From the NCBI GenBank assembly GCA_023433925.1, contig JAEYTO010000004.1:1-48349 (forward strand): a stretch of 48,349 bases of DNA, read 5' to 3'. The notes under the pieces were generated by a model. The model worked only from the letters and a program-made list of their open reading frames with translations. It was not told where the DNA came from and ran no database searches. The position numbers and the translations under genes are program-made. Shown here piece after piece: positions 7,701 through 15,405 of this stretch (its first letter is position 1; every line of letters starts with the position of its first letter). The DNA comes from Pseudomonadota bacterium (GTDB taxonomy: Bacteria > Desulfobacterota > Desulfovibrionia > Desulfovibrionales > Desulfovibrionaceae).

Positions 7701-8762
7701 ATGGCAGGCATCTACGTCGGTTCAACCTCGGCCTACTCGGGCAAGAACCTGTTCATCCTGGGCCTGGGCCTGTGGTTTCAGAGCCGCGGCTATAACGTGG
7801 GCTACATGAAGCCCGTGGGCGCGATGCCCATCGAGAAGAACGGCCGCATGGGCGACGAGGACGCCTTCTTCGTGCAGGAAGTCCTGAACCTGGACCAGGA
7901 CCCGGCCGAGGTCACGCCCGTGCTCGTGACCCAGGACTTCAAGGCCAGGGCCTTCGCCGCCCCCTGCGAAGGGCTGCGCGAGCTGTGCGCCGAATCCTAC
8001 GAGAAGCTCTCCGAGGGCAAGGACCTCATGCTCGTGGGCGGCTCCGGGAGCATGTATTCCGGCCGCTACTGCGACGTGGACGGCGTGTCCCTGGTCAAGC
8101 GGCTAGGCATCCACGCCGTGGTCATCGACCGCTTCGACAAGGAGCTCAACTACGACTACCTGCTCGTGCTCGGCGAGAGCCTGGGCGAGCGGCTGGCCGG
8201 CGTGATCATCAACGACGTGCCGCAAGGGGCCATGGAGGAGATCGAGGGCATGATCGCGCCTCTTCTGGAGCGCCAGGGGGTCAAGGTCCTGGGCATCCTG
8301 CCCCGCGACCCGCTGCTGGGGGCCATCAAGGTCGCGGACCTGGCCGAGCGCCTGGGCGGGCGCATCATCTCCTCGCACCACAAGGCCGACCGCGTGGTCG
8401 AGGACTTCCTCATCGGCACCATGCAGGTCGAAAACTTCCTGACCCACTTCCGCCGCCGGCGCAACGCGGCGGTCATCGTGGGCGGCGACCGCTCCGACGT
8501 GCAGCTCGTGGCCCTGGAAGGCGACTGCCCCTGCCTCATCCTGACCGGCAACCTCTACCCCAACGACATCATTCTCACGCGCGCCGAGGTCCTGGAGATC
8601 CCCATGATCGTGGTGCGCGACGACACCTTCTCCGTGGCCAAGAAAATGGAGGCCATCCTCTCCCGCCACAAGCTGCGCGACAAGGTCAAGATCCAGCAGG
8701 GCGCGCAACTCGTCAGCTCCAAGCTGGACCTGGAGCACCTGCGCACGGTGCTCGGCCTGTAG
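7701..8762 (+). CDS. Phosphotransacetylase-family (DRTGG domain) P-loop protein
   Basis: 353 residues. The N-terminus (GSTSAYSGKNLFILGLGLWF) is a BioD/Pta-N type P-loop. The middle and end (NFLTHFRRRRNAAVIVGGDRSDVQLVAL) form a DRTGG domain, as in the regulatory N-terminal half of long phosphotransacetylases, but the catalytic PTA domain is absent. ATG at 7701 preceded by AAGGAG. The gene lies 38 bases after the ADP-forming acetyl-CoA synthetase. A sensory or regulatory subunit responding to nucleotides or acetyl-phosphate metabolism is a reasonable inference; no activity has been shown from sequence alone. The 3' end is followed by a two-hairpin repeat. Confidence 0.85.
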   Translation: MAGIYVGSTSAYSGKNLFILGLGLWFQSRGYNVGYMKPVGAMPIEKNGRMGDEDAFFVQEVLNLDQDPAEVTPVLVTQDFKARAFAAPCEGLRELCAESYEKLSEGKDLMLVGGSGSMYSGRYCDVDGVSLVKRLGIHAVVIDRFDKELNYDYLLVLGESLGERLAGVIINDVPQGAMEEIEGMIAPLLERQGVKVLGILPRDPLLGAIKVADLAERLGGRIISSHHKADRVVEDFLIGTMQVENFLTHFRRRRNAAVIVGGDRSDVQLVALEGDCPCLILTGNLYPNDIILTRAEVLEIPMIVVRDDTFSVAKKMEAILSRHKLRDKVKIQQGAQLVSSKLDLEHLRTVLGL

Positions 8763-8772
8763 AGCTTCGCGC

Positions 8773-8846
8773 AAGGCAACCGGGTGAGGGCTCCGTGCCC
8801 TCTCCCGGACCCTCTCCCGCCAGGGGCCGTGGGCCCCTGGACCCCA
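8773..8846 (+). repeat. Two-hairpin intergenic repeat, copy 3 (most complete)
   Basis: Hairpin 1 at 8780-8808 (CCGGGTGAGGG.. / ..CCCTCTCCCGG), linker ACCCTCTCCCGC, hairpin 2 at 8820-8840 (CCAGGGGCC-gtg-GGCCCCTGG, perfect), then ACCCC. It starts about 10 bases after the stop codon of the upstream gene in the same orientation. No T-run follows, so it is not a textbook terminator. Confidence 0.75.
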
Positions 8847-8939
8847 TGATTCGTTGTTGGAGAATTGCGCCGGACGGCCTGCATGGGCCATCCGGCCCGA
8901 TGCCCTGGAGCGGATGGGAAGCCGGAAAAGTCTCCGGCC

Positions 8940-8969
8940 TCGACTCAATTTCCGAATATGTGCTACACT
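8940..8969 (+). promoter_or_regulatory. Putative promoter of the small membrane protein gene
   Basis: TCGACT at 8940-8945 and TACACT at 8964-8969 with an 18-base spacer, about 50 bases before the Shine-Dalgarno of the gene at 9028. Moderate match only. Confidence 0.35.
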
Positions 8970-9027
8970 TACGGTGGGCCTGCCCCATGGCCTTTACTAT
9001 ACGGGAGAACGACCTACTGGAGGTGTC

Positions 9028-9303
9028 ATGCGCTGGACCTATGTCATTATCGGAGCGGCGCTCCTCCTGGTGGTCGCCTGGGCGTTGCGCAGGGCCTGGC
9101 GCTCGTTCGCCCTGGAAATGGAAGGCTACGAGTTCAGCGAGGACGTGGAGCGCATCCACGCAAGCCGCCGCCGGGCCCAGGCCCGCCGCGAGGCCCTCGC
9201 GCGGATGGTCGGCCCCTGTCTTCCGAGGCGCGGGCTCCATGCTCAGGCAGGTCCGCTCCGCGGCCTGCTTCCTGTTTCTGTAGTCCGGCGCGATACCGCC
9301 TAG
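9028..9303 (+). CDS. Small single-pass membrane protein, 91 aa
   Basis: Starts at ATG 9028 with TGGAGGTG just upstream, a strong ribosome site. One N-terminal membrane helix (YVIIGAALLLVVAWALRRAW) is followed by a basic, Arg-rich cytoplasmic tail (HASRRRAQARREAL). No family recognised. The last ~30 residues look less constrained. The gene converges on the flavodoxin gene, and their stop codons overlap by 4 bases at 9300-9303, leaving no room for a terminator between them. Confidence 0.65.
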   Translation: MRWTYVIIGAALLLVVAWALRRAWRSFALEMEGYEFSEDVERIHASRRRAQARREALARMVGPCLPRRGLHAQAGPLRGLLPVSVVRRDTA

Positions 9304-9746
9304 ATCATGCCAGCGAGCCGCTCGGCCCAGGCCTTGATCTCGGTCGCCGAGTCCTTGGCTTGCAGATGGTATTTGAGACTGGGCGCCACGATTTGCGCGC
9401 CTTGTTCGCGGGCGCGCTTCTCCACGAAGTCCACGGCCTTGGCGAAGCGGTCGTAGCCCTGGTCGCCGCTGCCGAACACGGCCATGCGCCTGCCTTTCAG
9501 GGGTGTGCAGGCCATGTCCTCGTAGAAGGACAGGAAATCCTGCTGGACCTCTTCGTCGATGGCGCCCCAGGTGGACACGCCGAGCAGGATCAGGTCTTGG
9601 GGCCCGGCCAGCACGTCCACGCCCACTTGGCGCACGTCGCGCAGCTCCACCTCGACGCCTTTGGAGCCCAGGACCTCGGCGATCATCTCCGCCCCGGCCT
9701 GGGTGTTGCCGGTCTCGCTGCCAAAGACGATGAGCGCTCTTGCCAT
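9300..9746 (-). CDS. Flavodoxin
   Basis: 148 residues, exactly the size of short-chain Desulfovibrio flavodoxins. FMN phosphate loop GSETGNTQ (residues 9-16), the first isoalloxazine-flanking loop STWGAIDEEVQQDF and the second GSGDQGYDRFAKAVD are all present. Low-potential one-electron carrier that can replace ferredoxin, for example between pyruvate:ferredoxin oxidoreductase and hydrogenase. ATG at 9746 with GGGAGG upstream. Between it and the thioredoxin gene, transcribed the same way, lies a MITE-like repeat (9829-9962). Confidence 0.95.
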   Translation of the reverse strand: MARALIVFGSETGNTQAGAEMIAEVLGSKGVEVELRDVRQVGVDVLAGPQDLILLGVSTWGAIDEEVQQDFLSFYEDMACTPLKGRRMAVFGSGDQGYDRFAKAVDFVEKRAREQGAQIVAPSLKYHLQAKDSATEIKAWAERLAGMI

Positions 9747-9828
9747 GTCAGCCTCCCTTGATGGTTTCCTTCGAATCCTTGCCCGTAAGAATCAGCGCTG
9801 AAGCGCGCGCCAGCGGCGCACGTCTTGT

Positions 9829-9962
9829 CGGACTGTTGAAAAAGCCGTCCTGGCTCTTCAACTTCGCGATGCCTGAGCAAAGCCAAGGCATCGCTCACGG
9901 CTGCCGCGCATCCGTCAGGTCATCCTGGCTCGCTCGGTCTGTTTTCTCACAAGCTGTCATGC
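9829..9962. repeat. MITE-like three-hairpin element, copy A
   Basis: About 80% identical by eye to 47395-47533. Internal hairpins are kept: GTTGAAAAAGCC against GGCTCTTCAAC, and GCGATGCCT against AAGGCATCGC. The outer inverted repeats are decayed here (GGACTGTTGAAAAA on the left, CTGTTTTCTCACAAGCTGTC on the right). It sits about 22 bases after the thioredoxin stop codon in that gene's direction, just as copy B follows the rubredoxin gene. Confidence 0.75.
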
Positions 9963-9984
9963 GTAAAGGCTTTGCGCGCGACGC

Positions 9985-10416
9985 CTAGCCCAGGTTCTGG
10001 CGCACCCAGCCGACGATCTGCGTCGCGCTCATGGCCCCGCTCGCGCGGGCGGCCTCGCGGCCGTCCTTGAACAGGACCATGGTCGGTACGGACTGGATGC
10101 CGTGGCGCGAGGCCACGTTCGGCTCGGCCTGGGTGTCGAGCTTGGCGAAGCGCACCTGGCGCAGTTCGGACGCGGCCTGCTCGAAGGCCGGGGCCATCAT
10201 GCGGCACGGCCCGCACCAGGGCGCCCAGAAATCCACGACCACGGGGAGCCGGCTGCCGAGCACGTGCGTCTCGAAGCCCGCCGCGTCCAGGACCAGGGGC
10301 TTGCCGTCCAGGATGCGGGCCTTGCACTTGCCGCAGACCGCCTCGGTCATGCGCGCCGGGTCCAGACGGTTCCTGGCTCCGCAGTTGGGGCAGGATACGA
10401 TGACTCCCTCGGGCAT
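9985..10416 (-). CDS. Thioredoxin with N-terminal zinc finger (TrxC-like)
   Basis: 143 residues. An N-terminal zinc ribbon (C9-x2-C12 ... C28-x2-C31: CPNCGARN and CGKC) precedes a thioredoxin fold with active site WCGPC at 67-71, cis-proline SVPTMVLF at 109-116 and FKDGREAAR. This is the thioredoxin-2 architecture, a disulfide reductase linked to oxidative-stress defence. The ATG at 10416 has AAGGAG upstream; the open frame continues to 10734 but has no such site and overlaps the Dabb gene. Upstream, 35 bases away, lies the Dabb-domain gene in the same direction, so the two may be co-transcribed. Confidence 0.93.
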   Translation of the reverse strand: MPEGVIVSCPNCGARNRLDPARMTEAVCGKCKARILDGKPLVLDAAGFETHVLGSRLPVVVDFWAPWCGPCRMMAPAFEQAASELRQVRFAKLDTQAEPNVASRHGIQSVPTMVLFKDGREAARASGAMSATQIVGWVRQNLG

Positions 10417-10451
10417 GGCCGAACTCCTTGGCTTTCGGGCTCTGTTGCCGC

Positions 10452-10754
10452 CTAGATCTCGTAATCGAGCACGCGGCGCTCCGCGACCACCTGCTTGACG
10501 AACTCCACGCACTTCAGGTGCTCGGGATGGACCTGGTAGGCCTCCAGGTCCGCGCGCGAGTCGAACTCGGAGTAGAGCACGACGTCGCAGGCCGGGCTGG
10601 CCGCGAACACGTTGTCCGAAACCTCGATGTGCCTGAGCGTGGGCACCTTGCCCGCAAGGTTTTCGAGCATCTGCTTCATGCGCAGGGCAGCCTCGGCCTT
10701 CTTGCCATATTGCGTTTCTTCCTTGAGCATCCACATGACGACGTGCTTGACCAT
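10452..10754 (-). CDS. Dabb (stress-responsive A/B barrel) domain protein
   Basis: 100 residues, the standard size of a single Dabb domain. The start MVKHVVMWMLKEE and the later VVLYSEFDSRADLEAYQVHPEH are diagnostic of this ferredoxin-like dimeric barrel. Some members are stress-induced, others catalyse cyclisations; the substrate cannot be told here. ATG at 10754 with GGGAG upstream. Likely co-transcribed with the zinc-finger thioredoxin downstream, which supports a stress role (inference). Confidence 0.9.
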   Translation of the reverse strand: MVKHVVMWMLKEETQYGKKAEAALRMKQMLENLAGKVPTLRHIEVSDNVFAASPACDVVLYSEFDSRADLEAYQVHPEHLKCVEFVKQVVAERRVLDYEI

Positions 10755-11106
10755 GAGCTTACTCCCATGAGTGTTTCTAGTCGCTTACAATGCCTTGAGG
10801 CCTGGGGTCAGGTCAAGGCGGGGATGAATAGTCGTGACTTGGCACCCGCGGGCTGCCAGCGGATAGGCCGGACGACGATACGCCTGGAGCTCGGGCCGCG
10901 CGTGCCGTATCATGCGTACAGGCCGGACTCCGCCCGATCCGGCCACGCCCGAGCAGGATCTGCCCACAGGCGAGGCTGAAGACAGTACGCCTTGCGCGTG
11001 GCGCCGGGCGGCTTCGCCCCTGCATCGGCCTGGGCCCGGAATACGCACAGAACGTATTATTCGTCACGAGCTTGACCATTCTTCGCGTATGGCGTACTTG
11101 CCGCGC
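10755..11106. other. Intergenic region between divergent genes
   Basis: About 350 bases separating the Dabb and radical SAM genes. The plus frame is open from 10912, but the encoded stretch is Pro/Arg/Thr-rich with no family resemblance. A TTGACC at 11072-11077 could be a -35 element for the repair gene. No strong structure seen. Confidence 0.4.
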
Positions 11107-12336
11107 ATGGACTTGCAGCAAAAGCTCCAGATCCTCGCCGACGCAGCCAAATACGACGCCTCGTGCGCCTCCAGCGGGGCAGCGCCGCGTCAGGCTTCCG
11201 GCCCACGCGGCGTCGGCTTCACGGCTCCGCTGGGCGTATGCCACAGCTTTACGCCCGACGGCCGTTGCATCTCGCTGCTCAAGGTCCTGCTCACGAACCA
11301 CTGCGTCTACGACTGCACGTACTGCGTCAACCGCGCCTCCAGCGACACGCCGCGCGCGGCCTTCACGGCGCGCGAGCTGGCCGAGCTGACCGTGGGCTTC
11401 TATCGCCGCAACTACGTGGAAGGCCTGTTCCTCAGTTCGGGCGTCGCCGGCAGCCCGGACGCGACCATGGAGCGCCTCGTGCGCGTGGCCCGCGCGTTGC
11501 GCCTGGACCACGGCTTCCACGGCTACATCCACCTCAAGGTCATCCCTGGCGCGGACCAAAGGCTCGTGACCCTGGCCGGGCTGTACGCCGACCGTTTATC
11601 GGCCAACGTGGAGCTGCCCAGCGAGGAGGGCCTGCGCCGCCTGGCCCCGGACAAGAGCCTGGCCCCCGTGCACGCGGCCATGGGCCGCATGGCCGAGGCC
11701 ATCGCCGAGTCCGCGGCCGAGCCGCGCTCCCCGCGCTTCGCTCCGGCCGGCCAGGGCACGCAGATGATCGTGGGCGCGGACAGCGCCGACGACGCGCTCA
11801 TCCTGCGCGCCAGCAGCGGGCTGTACGGCTCCTACAAGCTCAAGCGCGTCTACTACTCGGCCTTCACGCCCATCGCGCCGGCCCACGCCCTGCCCAAGGG
11901 ACCGCCGCCGCTCACGCGCGAGCACCGGCTCTACCAGGCCGACTGGCTCATGCGCTTTTATGGCTTCGGCGTGGAGGAGATCATCTCGGCCGCCCGCAAC
12001 GGCATGCTCGACCCGCACCTGGACCCCAAGCTGGCCTGGGCTCTGGTCCACCGCGAGAGCTTCCCCGTGGACGTGAACCGCGCAAGCCGCGCCGAGCTCC
12101 TGCGCGTGCCGGGCCTGGGTGTGCGCGCCGTGCAGCGCATCCTGGCCGCGCGCCTCCGGCGCAGCCTGTGCAGCGCCGACCTGGCCCGACTGCGCGTGCC
12201 GCTCGCGCGCGTGCTGCCCTTCGTGTGTCTGGCCGACCATCTGCCCCGCGACCTGGACGCGCCGGACCTGCGCCGCCGCTTTCTCCCGCCGCCCAGGCAG
12301 CTTTCGCTCTTCGGCCAGGAGGACGGCCGTGCGTAG
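11107..12336 (+). CDS. Radical SAM protein linked to uracil-DNA glycosylase (TIGR03916 type)
   Basis: 409 residues from ATG 11107 (an ATG at 11089 is equally possible; neither has a clear Shine-Dalgarno). The radical SAM [4Fe-4S] motif is C66-x3-C70-x2-C73 (NHCVYDCTYCVN). Downstream GLFLSSGV and YIHLKVIPGA are typical of the 'putative DNA modification/repair radical SAM' family. Near the C-terminus is a helix-hairpin-helix (VNRASRAELLRVPGLGVRAV), a DNA-binding element. The following DUF4130 gene overlaps it by 8 bases, so the two are translated together. This family occurs with a UDG-superfamily partner; here that partner is the UdgX-like gene at 15406. The chemistry is unproven. Confidence 0.9.
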   Translation: MDLQQKLQILADAAKYDASCASSGAAPRQASGPRGVGFTAPLGVCHSFTPDGRCISLLKVLLTNHCVYDCTYCVNRASSDTPRAAFTARELAELTVGFYRRNYVEGLFLSSGVAGSPDATMERLVRVARALRLDHGFHGYIHLKVIPGADQRLVTLAGLYADRLSANVELPSEEGLRRLAPDKSLAPVHAAMGRMAEAIAESAAEPRSPRFAPAGQGTQMIVGADSADDALILRASSGLYGSYKLKRVYYSAFTPIAPAHALPKGPPPLTREHRLYQADWLMRFYGFGVEEIISAARNGMLDPHLDPKLAWALVHRESFPVDVNRASRAELLRVPGLGVRAVQRILAARLRRSLCSADLARLRVPLARVLPFVCLADHLPRDLDAPDLRRRFLPPPRQLSLFGQEDGRA

Positions 12337-13132
12337 GATCGTCCTGGCCCACCCCACGGACTTCGAGGGCTGGCGCGCCCATGCCCGCTCCCTGCGCGCC
12401 GCCGCCGTGCCGCCAGACAGCGTGGACTGGAGCCTGGCCGAGCCGGACCGGAACCTGCCGCCCAGCGCGCGCCCGGCGCCTCCGCCCGTGGCCCCCGGCC
12501 ACCCGGAGATCCGCGTGCCGCGCGCCTTCCTGGACCTGGCCAGGCTCGTCATCCTGCACAGCGGCCCACGCCGCTTCCACCTGCTCTACGGCCTGCTGTG
12601 GCGCATCACTCGCGGCCAGTCCGGCCTGCTCCTGGACCTGTCAGACCCGCTCGTGCGCCTGGCCCGCGACATGGCCAGGGCCGTGTTCCGCGACATCCAC
12701 CGCATGCAGGGCTTCCTGCGCTTCCGCCAGCTCGCCCATGGCAGCGAAGGCGGCGGGCAGCTCCAGATGTACCTGGCCTGGTACGAGCCCGAACACTACA
12801 TCGTCCAGGACGCGGCGCCCTATTTCGCCCGCCGCTTCGGCGACACGCACTGGGCCATCCTGACCCCGCGCGGCTGCGCCTGGTCCGACGGCGAAGGCCT
12901 GCGCTTCGGGCCGGGCATGGCCAAGCCCGCGGACATGCCCGAGGACCAGGGCGGGCTGGAAGACCTCTGGCGGGCCTACTACAAAGCCGCGTACATCCCC
13001 GCGCGCCGCAATCCCGGCCTCCTCCGCTCGCACATGCCCGCCAAGTACTGGCCCAACCTGCCCGAGGCGCGCGAGATCGCGGGCCTGCTGGACGGAACCG
13101 CGAGCGGCGAGCCCGCCGGGCCAGGCATCTAG
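12329..13132 (+). CDS. DUF4130 / TIGR03915-type DNA metabolism protein
   Basis: 267 residues from a GTG at 12329, which overlaps the radical SAM stop by 8 bases and has AGGAGG 6 bases upstream. The segment from FHLLYGLLWRI through RDIHRMQGFLRFRQL to YVQD-like HYIVQDAAPYFARRF, with WAILTPRG, is the DUF4130 core that is often fused directly to UdgX in other bacteria. Late motifs (WRAYYKAAYIPARRNP, SHMPAKYWPNLPEA) are also family hallmarks. Biochemical role unknown; expected to work with the radical SAM protein and UdgX in a DNA repair or base-modification step. Followed immediately by a two-hairpin repeat. Confidence 0.88.
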   Translation: MRRIVLAHPTDFEGWRAHARSLRAAAVPPDSVDWSLAEPDRNLPPSARPAPPPVAPGHPEIRVPRAFLDLARLVILHSGPRRFHLLYGLLWRITRGQSGLLLDLSDPLVRLARDMARAVFRDIHRMQGFLRFRQLAHGSEGGGQLQMYLAWYEPEHYIVQDAAPYFARRFGDTHWAILTPRGCAWSDGEGLRFGPGMAKPADMPEDQGGLEDLWRAYYKAAYIPARRNPGLLRSHMPAKYWPNLPEAREIAGLLDGTASGEPAGPGI

Positions 13133-13137
13133 GACTA

Positions 13138-13195
13138 TTCGCAAATCAACCGAGATAGGGCGCCGCCCTCTCTCGGACCCTCACCCGCCAGGTGG
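13138..13195 (+). repeat. Two-hairpin intergenic repeat, copy 4
   Basis: Flank TTCGCAAATCAA at 13138-13149, hairpin 1 at 13150-13176 (CCGAGATAGGGC / GCCCTCTCTCGG, one mismatch), linker ACCCTCACCCGCC. Hairpin 2 is truncated (CCAGGTGG). It begins 5 bases after the DUF4130 stop codon. Confidence 0.65.
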
Positions 13196-13620
13196 ATTCA
13201 AGCCCACATCATCCCTGAACCCGCGTGTTCCGCCCCCTGCCCGGATCGAGGCCCAGACCTCGATCCGGCCATCTTTCCATGACCATGCACTCGTCCAGCG
13301 GCACACATGATGTTTCCCTGCCAAAGCTTACTTCAGGAATACACATACTTGAGCATCGACCGTAGTGAACCATGCCGCATGACCGGACATGAACAAACCT
13401 CTGTTCTTCAATGCATTACCAATGCACGGAGAATGTCATGCAAATGCACATGTATGCACGGAAGCATTTCCCGGGAATTTATGCCTTGATTCTCTTGCTG
13501 GCAGCGCCTAGGGTGTTAATCATATCTTGATAGCCATCGAGATCATTTCAGCGAACCGCACCCGCTAAAGGCCGGATCGCTCTAGTATCCCTTTGCTATT
13601 CCTGGACGTGGAGAAGCGGC
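13196..13620. other. AT-richer intergenic region without a recognised gene
   Basis: Contains a perfect 11-bp stem at 13241-13268 (CCGGATCGAGG / CCTCGATCCGG) that could end transcription of the repair pair, though without a T-run. From about 13300 the composition is clearly more AT-rich than the surroundings. A 60-codon frame at 13307-13489 is Cys/Met-rich and lacks a ribosome site. I see no convincing coding sequence. Confidence 0.45.
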
Positions 13621-13887
13621 ATGGTGGAGTGCGCCGTATTCAAGATCGATGCATCTGGCGATAAGTCTTTCATCGCCTTGAGCTTTATCGACGATGGAGA
13701 CAACGACCACATCATCGAGTTCACCACCCGCCTCGCGTCCGGGGAGCAGCTTGAGCTTGTCCCACGGCAGCGCATGCCCGCACGGACCTGGGGCGCCCTG
13801 CGCAAGCTCATGGAATCCCGCGCCGCCAACGCGGCCAGGAACCTCCTGGATACGATCATCGCCAGGGTGGGCAGCCAGGGCTGCTGA
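13621..13887 (+). CDS. Hypothetical protein, 88 aa
   Basis: Small soluble protein (MVECAVFKIDASGDKSFIAL...). The first half alternates hydrophobic and acidic residues as a beta-sheet would (IIEFTTRLASGEQLELV); the second half is helical (TWGALRKLMESRAANAARNLLDTIIARVG). GGAG lies about 9 bases before the ATG. No family recognised. It follows the AT-rich region and is convergent with the phosphatase-family gene; two facing structured repeats fill the gap between them. Confidence 0.65.
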   Translation: MVECAVFKIDASGDKSFIALSFIDDGDNDHIIEFTTRLASGEQLELVPRQRMPARTWGALRKLMESRAANAARNLLDTIIARVGSQGC

Positions 13888-13892
13888 AACGG

Positions 13893-13940
13893 ATTGCAAC
13901 TGGATCGGGCAGGGCTTTGCCCTCCAGGCCCACCCCGCAA
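13893..13940 (+). repeat. Two-hairpin intergenic repeat, copy 5 (partial)
   Basis: Begins TTGCAACTGG 7 bases after the stop codon of the 88-aa gene. Only hairpin 1 (GGGCAGGGC-ttt-GCCCTCC) and the linker CCCACCCC are kept. Faces copy 6, and together they frame a perfect 16-bp inverted repeat (13968-13983 with 14025-14040). Confidence 0.55.
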
Positions 13941-13967
13941 TGCCCGCTCCCGAGAAGGCGGTATGTG

Positions 13968-14040
13968 CCCGCATTTCATTTGCGGACCGCTCCGGCCTGC
14001 CCGCAACGATTGCTGGAGCCGTTTGCAAATGAAATGCGGG
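13968..14040. repeat. Perfect 16-bp inverted repeat
   Basis: CCCGCATTTCATTTGC at 13968-13983 matches the complement of 14025-14040 without error, enclosing a 41-base loop. It lies midway between convergent genes and between two facing copies of the interspersed repeat. It could act as a bidirectional transcription end, though no T-run flanks it. Confidence 0.8.
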
Positions 14041-14042
14041 TT

Positions 14043-14112
14043 CCAAGGGCCCGTGGCCCTTGGTGGGTGGGGTCTGGGGAGGGCAAAGCCCTTCCCAGTC
14101 ATCTGCAAGTTG
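14043..14112 (-). repeat. Two-hairpin intergenic repeat, copy 6
   Basis: Read on the minus strand: TTGCAGATGACTGG flank, hairpin 1 (14074-14098; 11 pairs, one G-T), linker ACCCCACCCA, hairpin 2 (14043-14063; CCAAGGGCC against GGCCCTTGG, perfect). It begins right after the stop codon of the minus-strand gene at 14115. Stem 2 has another paired change relative to copies 1 and 3. Confidence 0.72.
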
Positions 14113-14114
14113 CT

Positions 14115-15173
14115 CTATTTGGCCCTTCCGACCGTCTCCCGCGCCTCCCGCAAATCCTCGCTGTCCGCTTGCGGCGATTTCTGCTCCGCGCTCCCCTGGG
14201 GCTCCAGGCTGAATTCCGCGTAAACCGGGAAGTGGTCCGAGCCGATGTCGGGCAGCACCCGGAAATCGGCCAGCCGCAGGCTTTTGGAGTGGAACACGTG
14301 GTCAAGCGGATAGCGCAGGAAAGGCAGCGCCACCGGGAAGGTGGGGAAGTGTCCCCGGCCGATGCGCGGGTCGAGCAGCCCCGATATGCGGCGGAACAGG
14401 CGGGTGGTGTGCGACCAGGCCACGTCGTTCAGGTCGCCCATGACGATGACGGGGAGCTTGGATTCGCGTGCCTTCCGCGCCACGAGGATCAGCTCGGCGT
14501 CGCGCTCGGTGGAGTCGCCGGACCGCGGCTCGGGCGGCCTGGGATGGATGCCGAAGACCTCCACGCGCTCGCCCGAGCCGAGGACGACCTGAGCCCGGAT
14601 CGAGGGGATGTCGGCCTCCAACAGATAGCCCAGGCGCGCCTGGGCCAGCCCCAGACGGGAGAAGAGCGCGATGCCGTAGGCGTTGTCCAGGGGCTGGGCA
14701 ACGCGGAATGGATGGCTCGACTTCAGGCCCGCCAGATCATCCATCCAGCGCCGATCGACCTCCAAGAGCAGGACCAGGTCCGGCGACAGATCCGCGAGCA
14801 CGCGCCTGAGCGGCTCCGGGTCCTTGTTGTCCTGGAGCACGTTGGAGACGACGATGCTGAGCCTTTGGCCGGAATCGGCTCTGCCTGCCGGCAGGGACTC
14901 TACCCGCGCCAGGCGCGTATACGGCGCGATCCTGTAGGCGTCCACCGCCAGGCTGCCCGCGAGGATGAGCAGCAGCGCGATCTTGTGCAGCGGCCAGCCC
15001 GGAATGGCGAGCGCCAGGAGCAGCATCGCGGCAAGGCCCACGACGGCGAACTGGAGCCTGGGGAAGTCCCAGCCCCTGATCCACCAGGCATCCGACTTGA
15101 GGAGCGGGATCAGCGACGAGGCGACATAGAGCAGCGCCACCGTCTGGATGAGTCCCCTCCAAATCCCTGCCAT
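14115..15173 (-). CDS. Membrane-anchored endonuclease/exonuclease/phosphatase family protein
   Basis: 352 residues from ATG 15173 (GGAG upstream; the longer frame to 15260 lacks a site). The N-terminal ~100 residues contain about three hydrophobic segments (LIQTVALLYVASSLI, LQFAVVGLAAMLLLALAI, IALLLILAGSLAV). The C-terminal part is an EEP catalytic domain: NVLQDN, LLEVDRRW (metal-binding Glu), GIHPRPP, MGDLNDVAWS (Asp/Asn), PLDHVFHS and GSDHFPV (the final Asp-His). Members hydrolyse phosphodiesters, from nucleic acids to phospholipids; an envelope substrate is suggested by the membrane anchor. It lies between the DUF4130 and UdgX genes but on the opposite strand. Confidence 0.88.
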   Translation of the reverse strand: MAGIWRGLIQTVALLYVASSLIPLLKSDAWWIRGWDFPRLQFAVVGLAAMLLLALAIPGWPLHKIALLLILAGSLAVDAYRIAPYTRLARVESLPAGRADSGQRLSIVVSNVLQDNKDPEPLRRVLADLSPDLVLLLEVDRRWMDDLAGLKSSHPFRVAQPLDNAYGIALFSRLGLAQARLGYLLEADIPSIRAQVVLGSGERVEVFGIHPRPPEPRSGDSTERDAELILVARKARESKLPVIVMGDLNDVAWSHTTRLFRRISGLLDPRIGRGHFPTFPVALPFLRYPLDHVFHSKSLRLADFRVLPDIGSDHFPVYAEFSLEPQGSAEQKSPQADSEDLREARETVGRAK

Positions 15174-15405
15174 GCCGTGCTCCGCCTTGCTTTCACAGTC
15201 CGCCCGCCGCCCGTCGGCCTCCAGCTCCACCCATGGCGCGGGATCAACCGAGCATAGCACATGGCATGGCGGATGGTAGTGTGGAATCCCCGCGCGAAAA
15301 TCCCGCCGCGCCCGCGCCGGTCATCCGTCCCGTCCGCCTCCGAACTCGCCACGGGCCTTTCCCTGTGGCAGCATGGCCGATGCGGCATTGCCGCGAGGAG
15401 GACGC

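Noticed and set aside
10833..10862. Sigma54 promoter (TTGGCACCCGCGGGCTGCC)
   Set aside because: GG and GC are 12 bases apart instead of the required 10.
10912..11106. N-terminal extension of the radical SAM protein
   Set aside because: Pro/Thr/Arg-rich and unlike the family, whose members start close to the DLQQKLQILADAAKYD segment.
13307..13489. 60-codon Cys/Met-rich frame in the AT-rich gap
   Set aside because: No ribosome site, no family, and composition looks like untranslated sequence.
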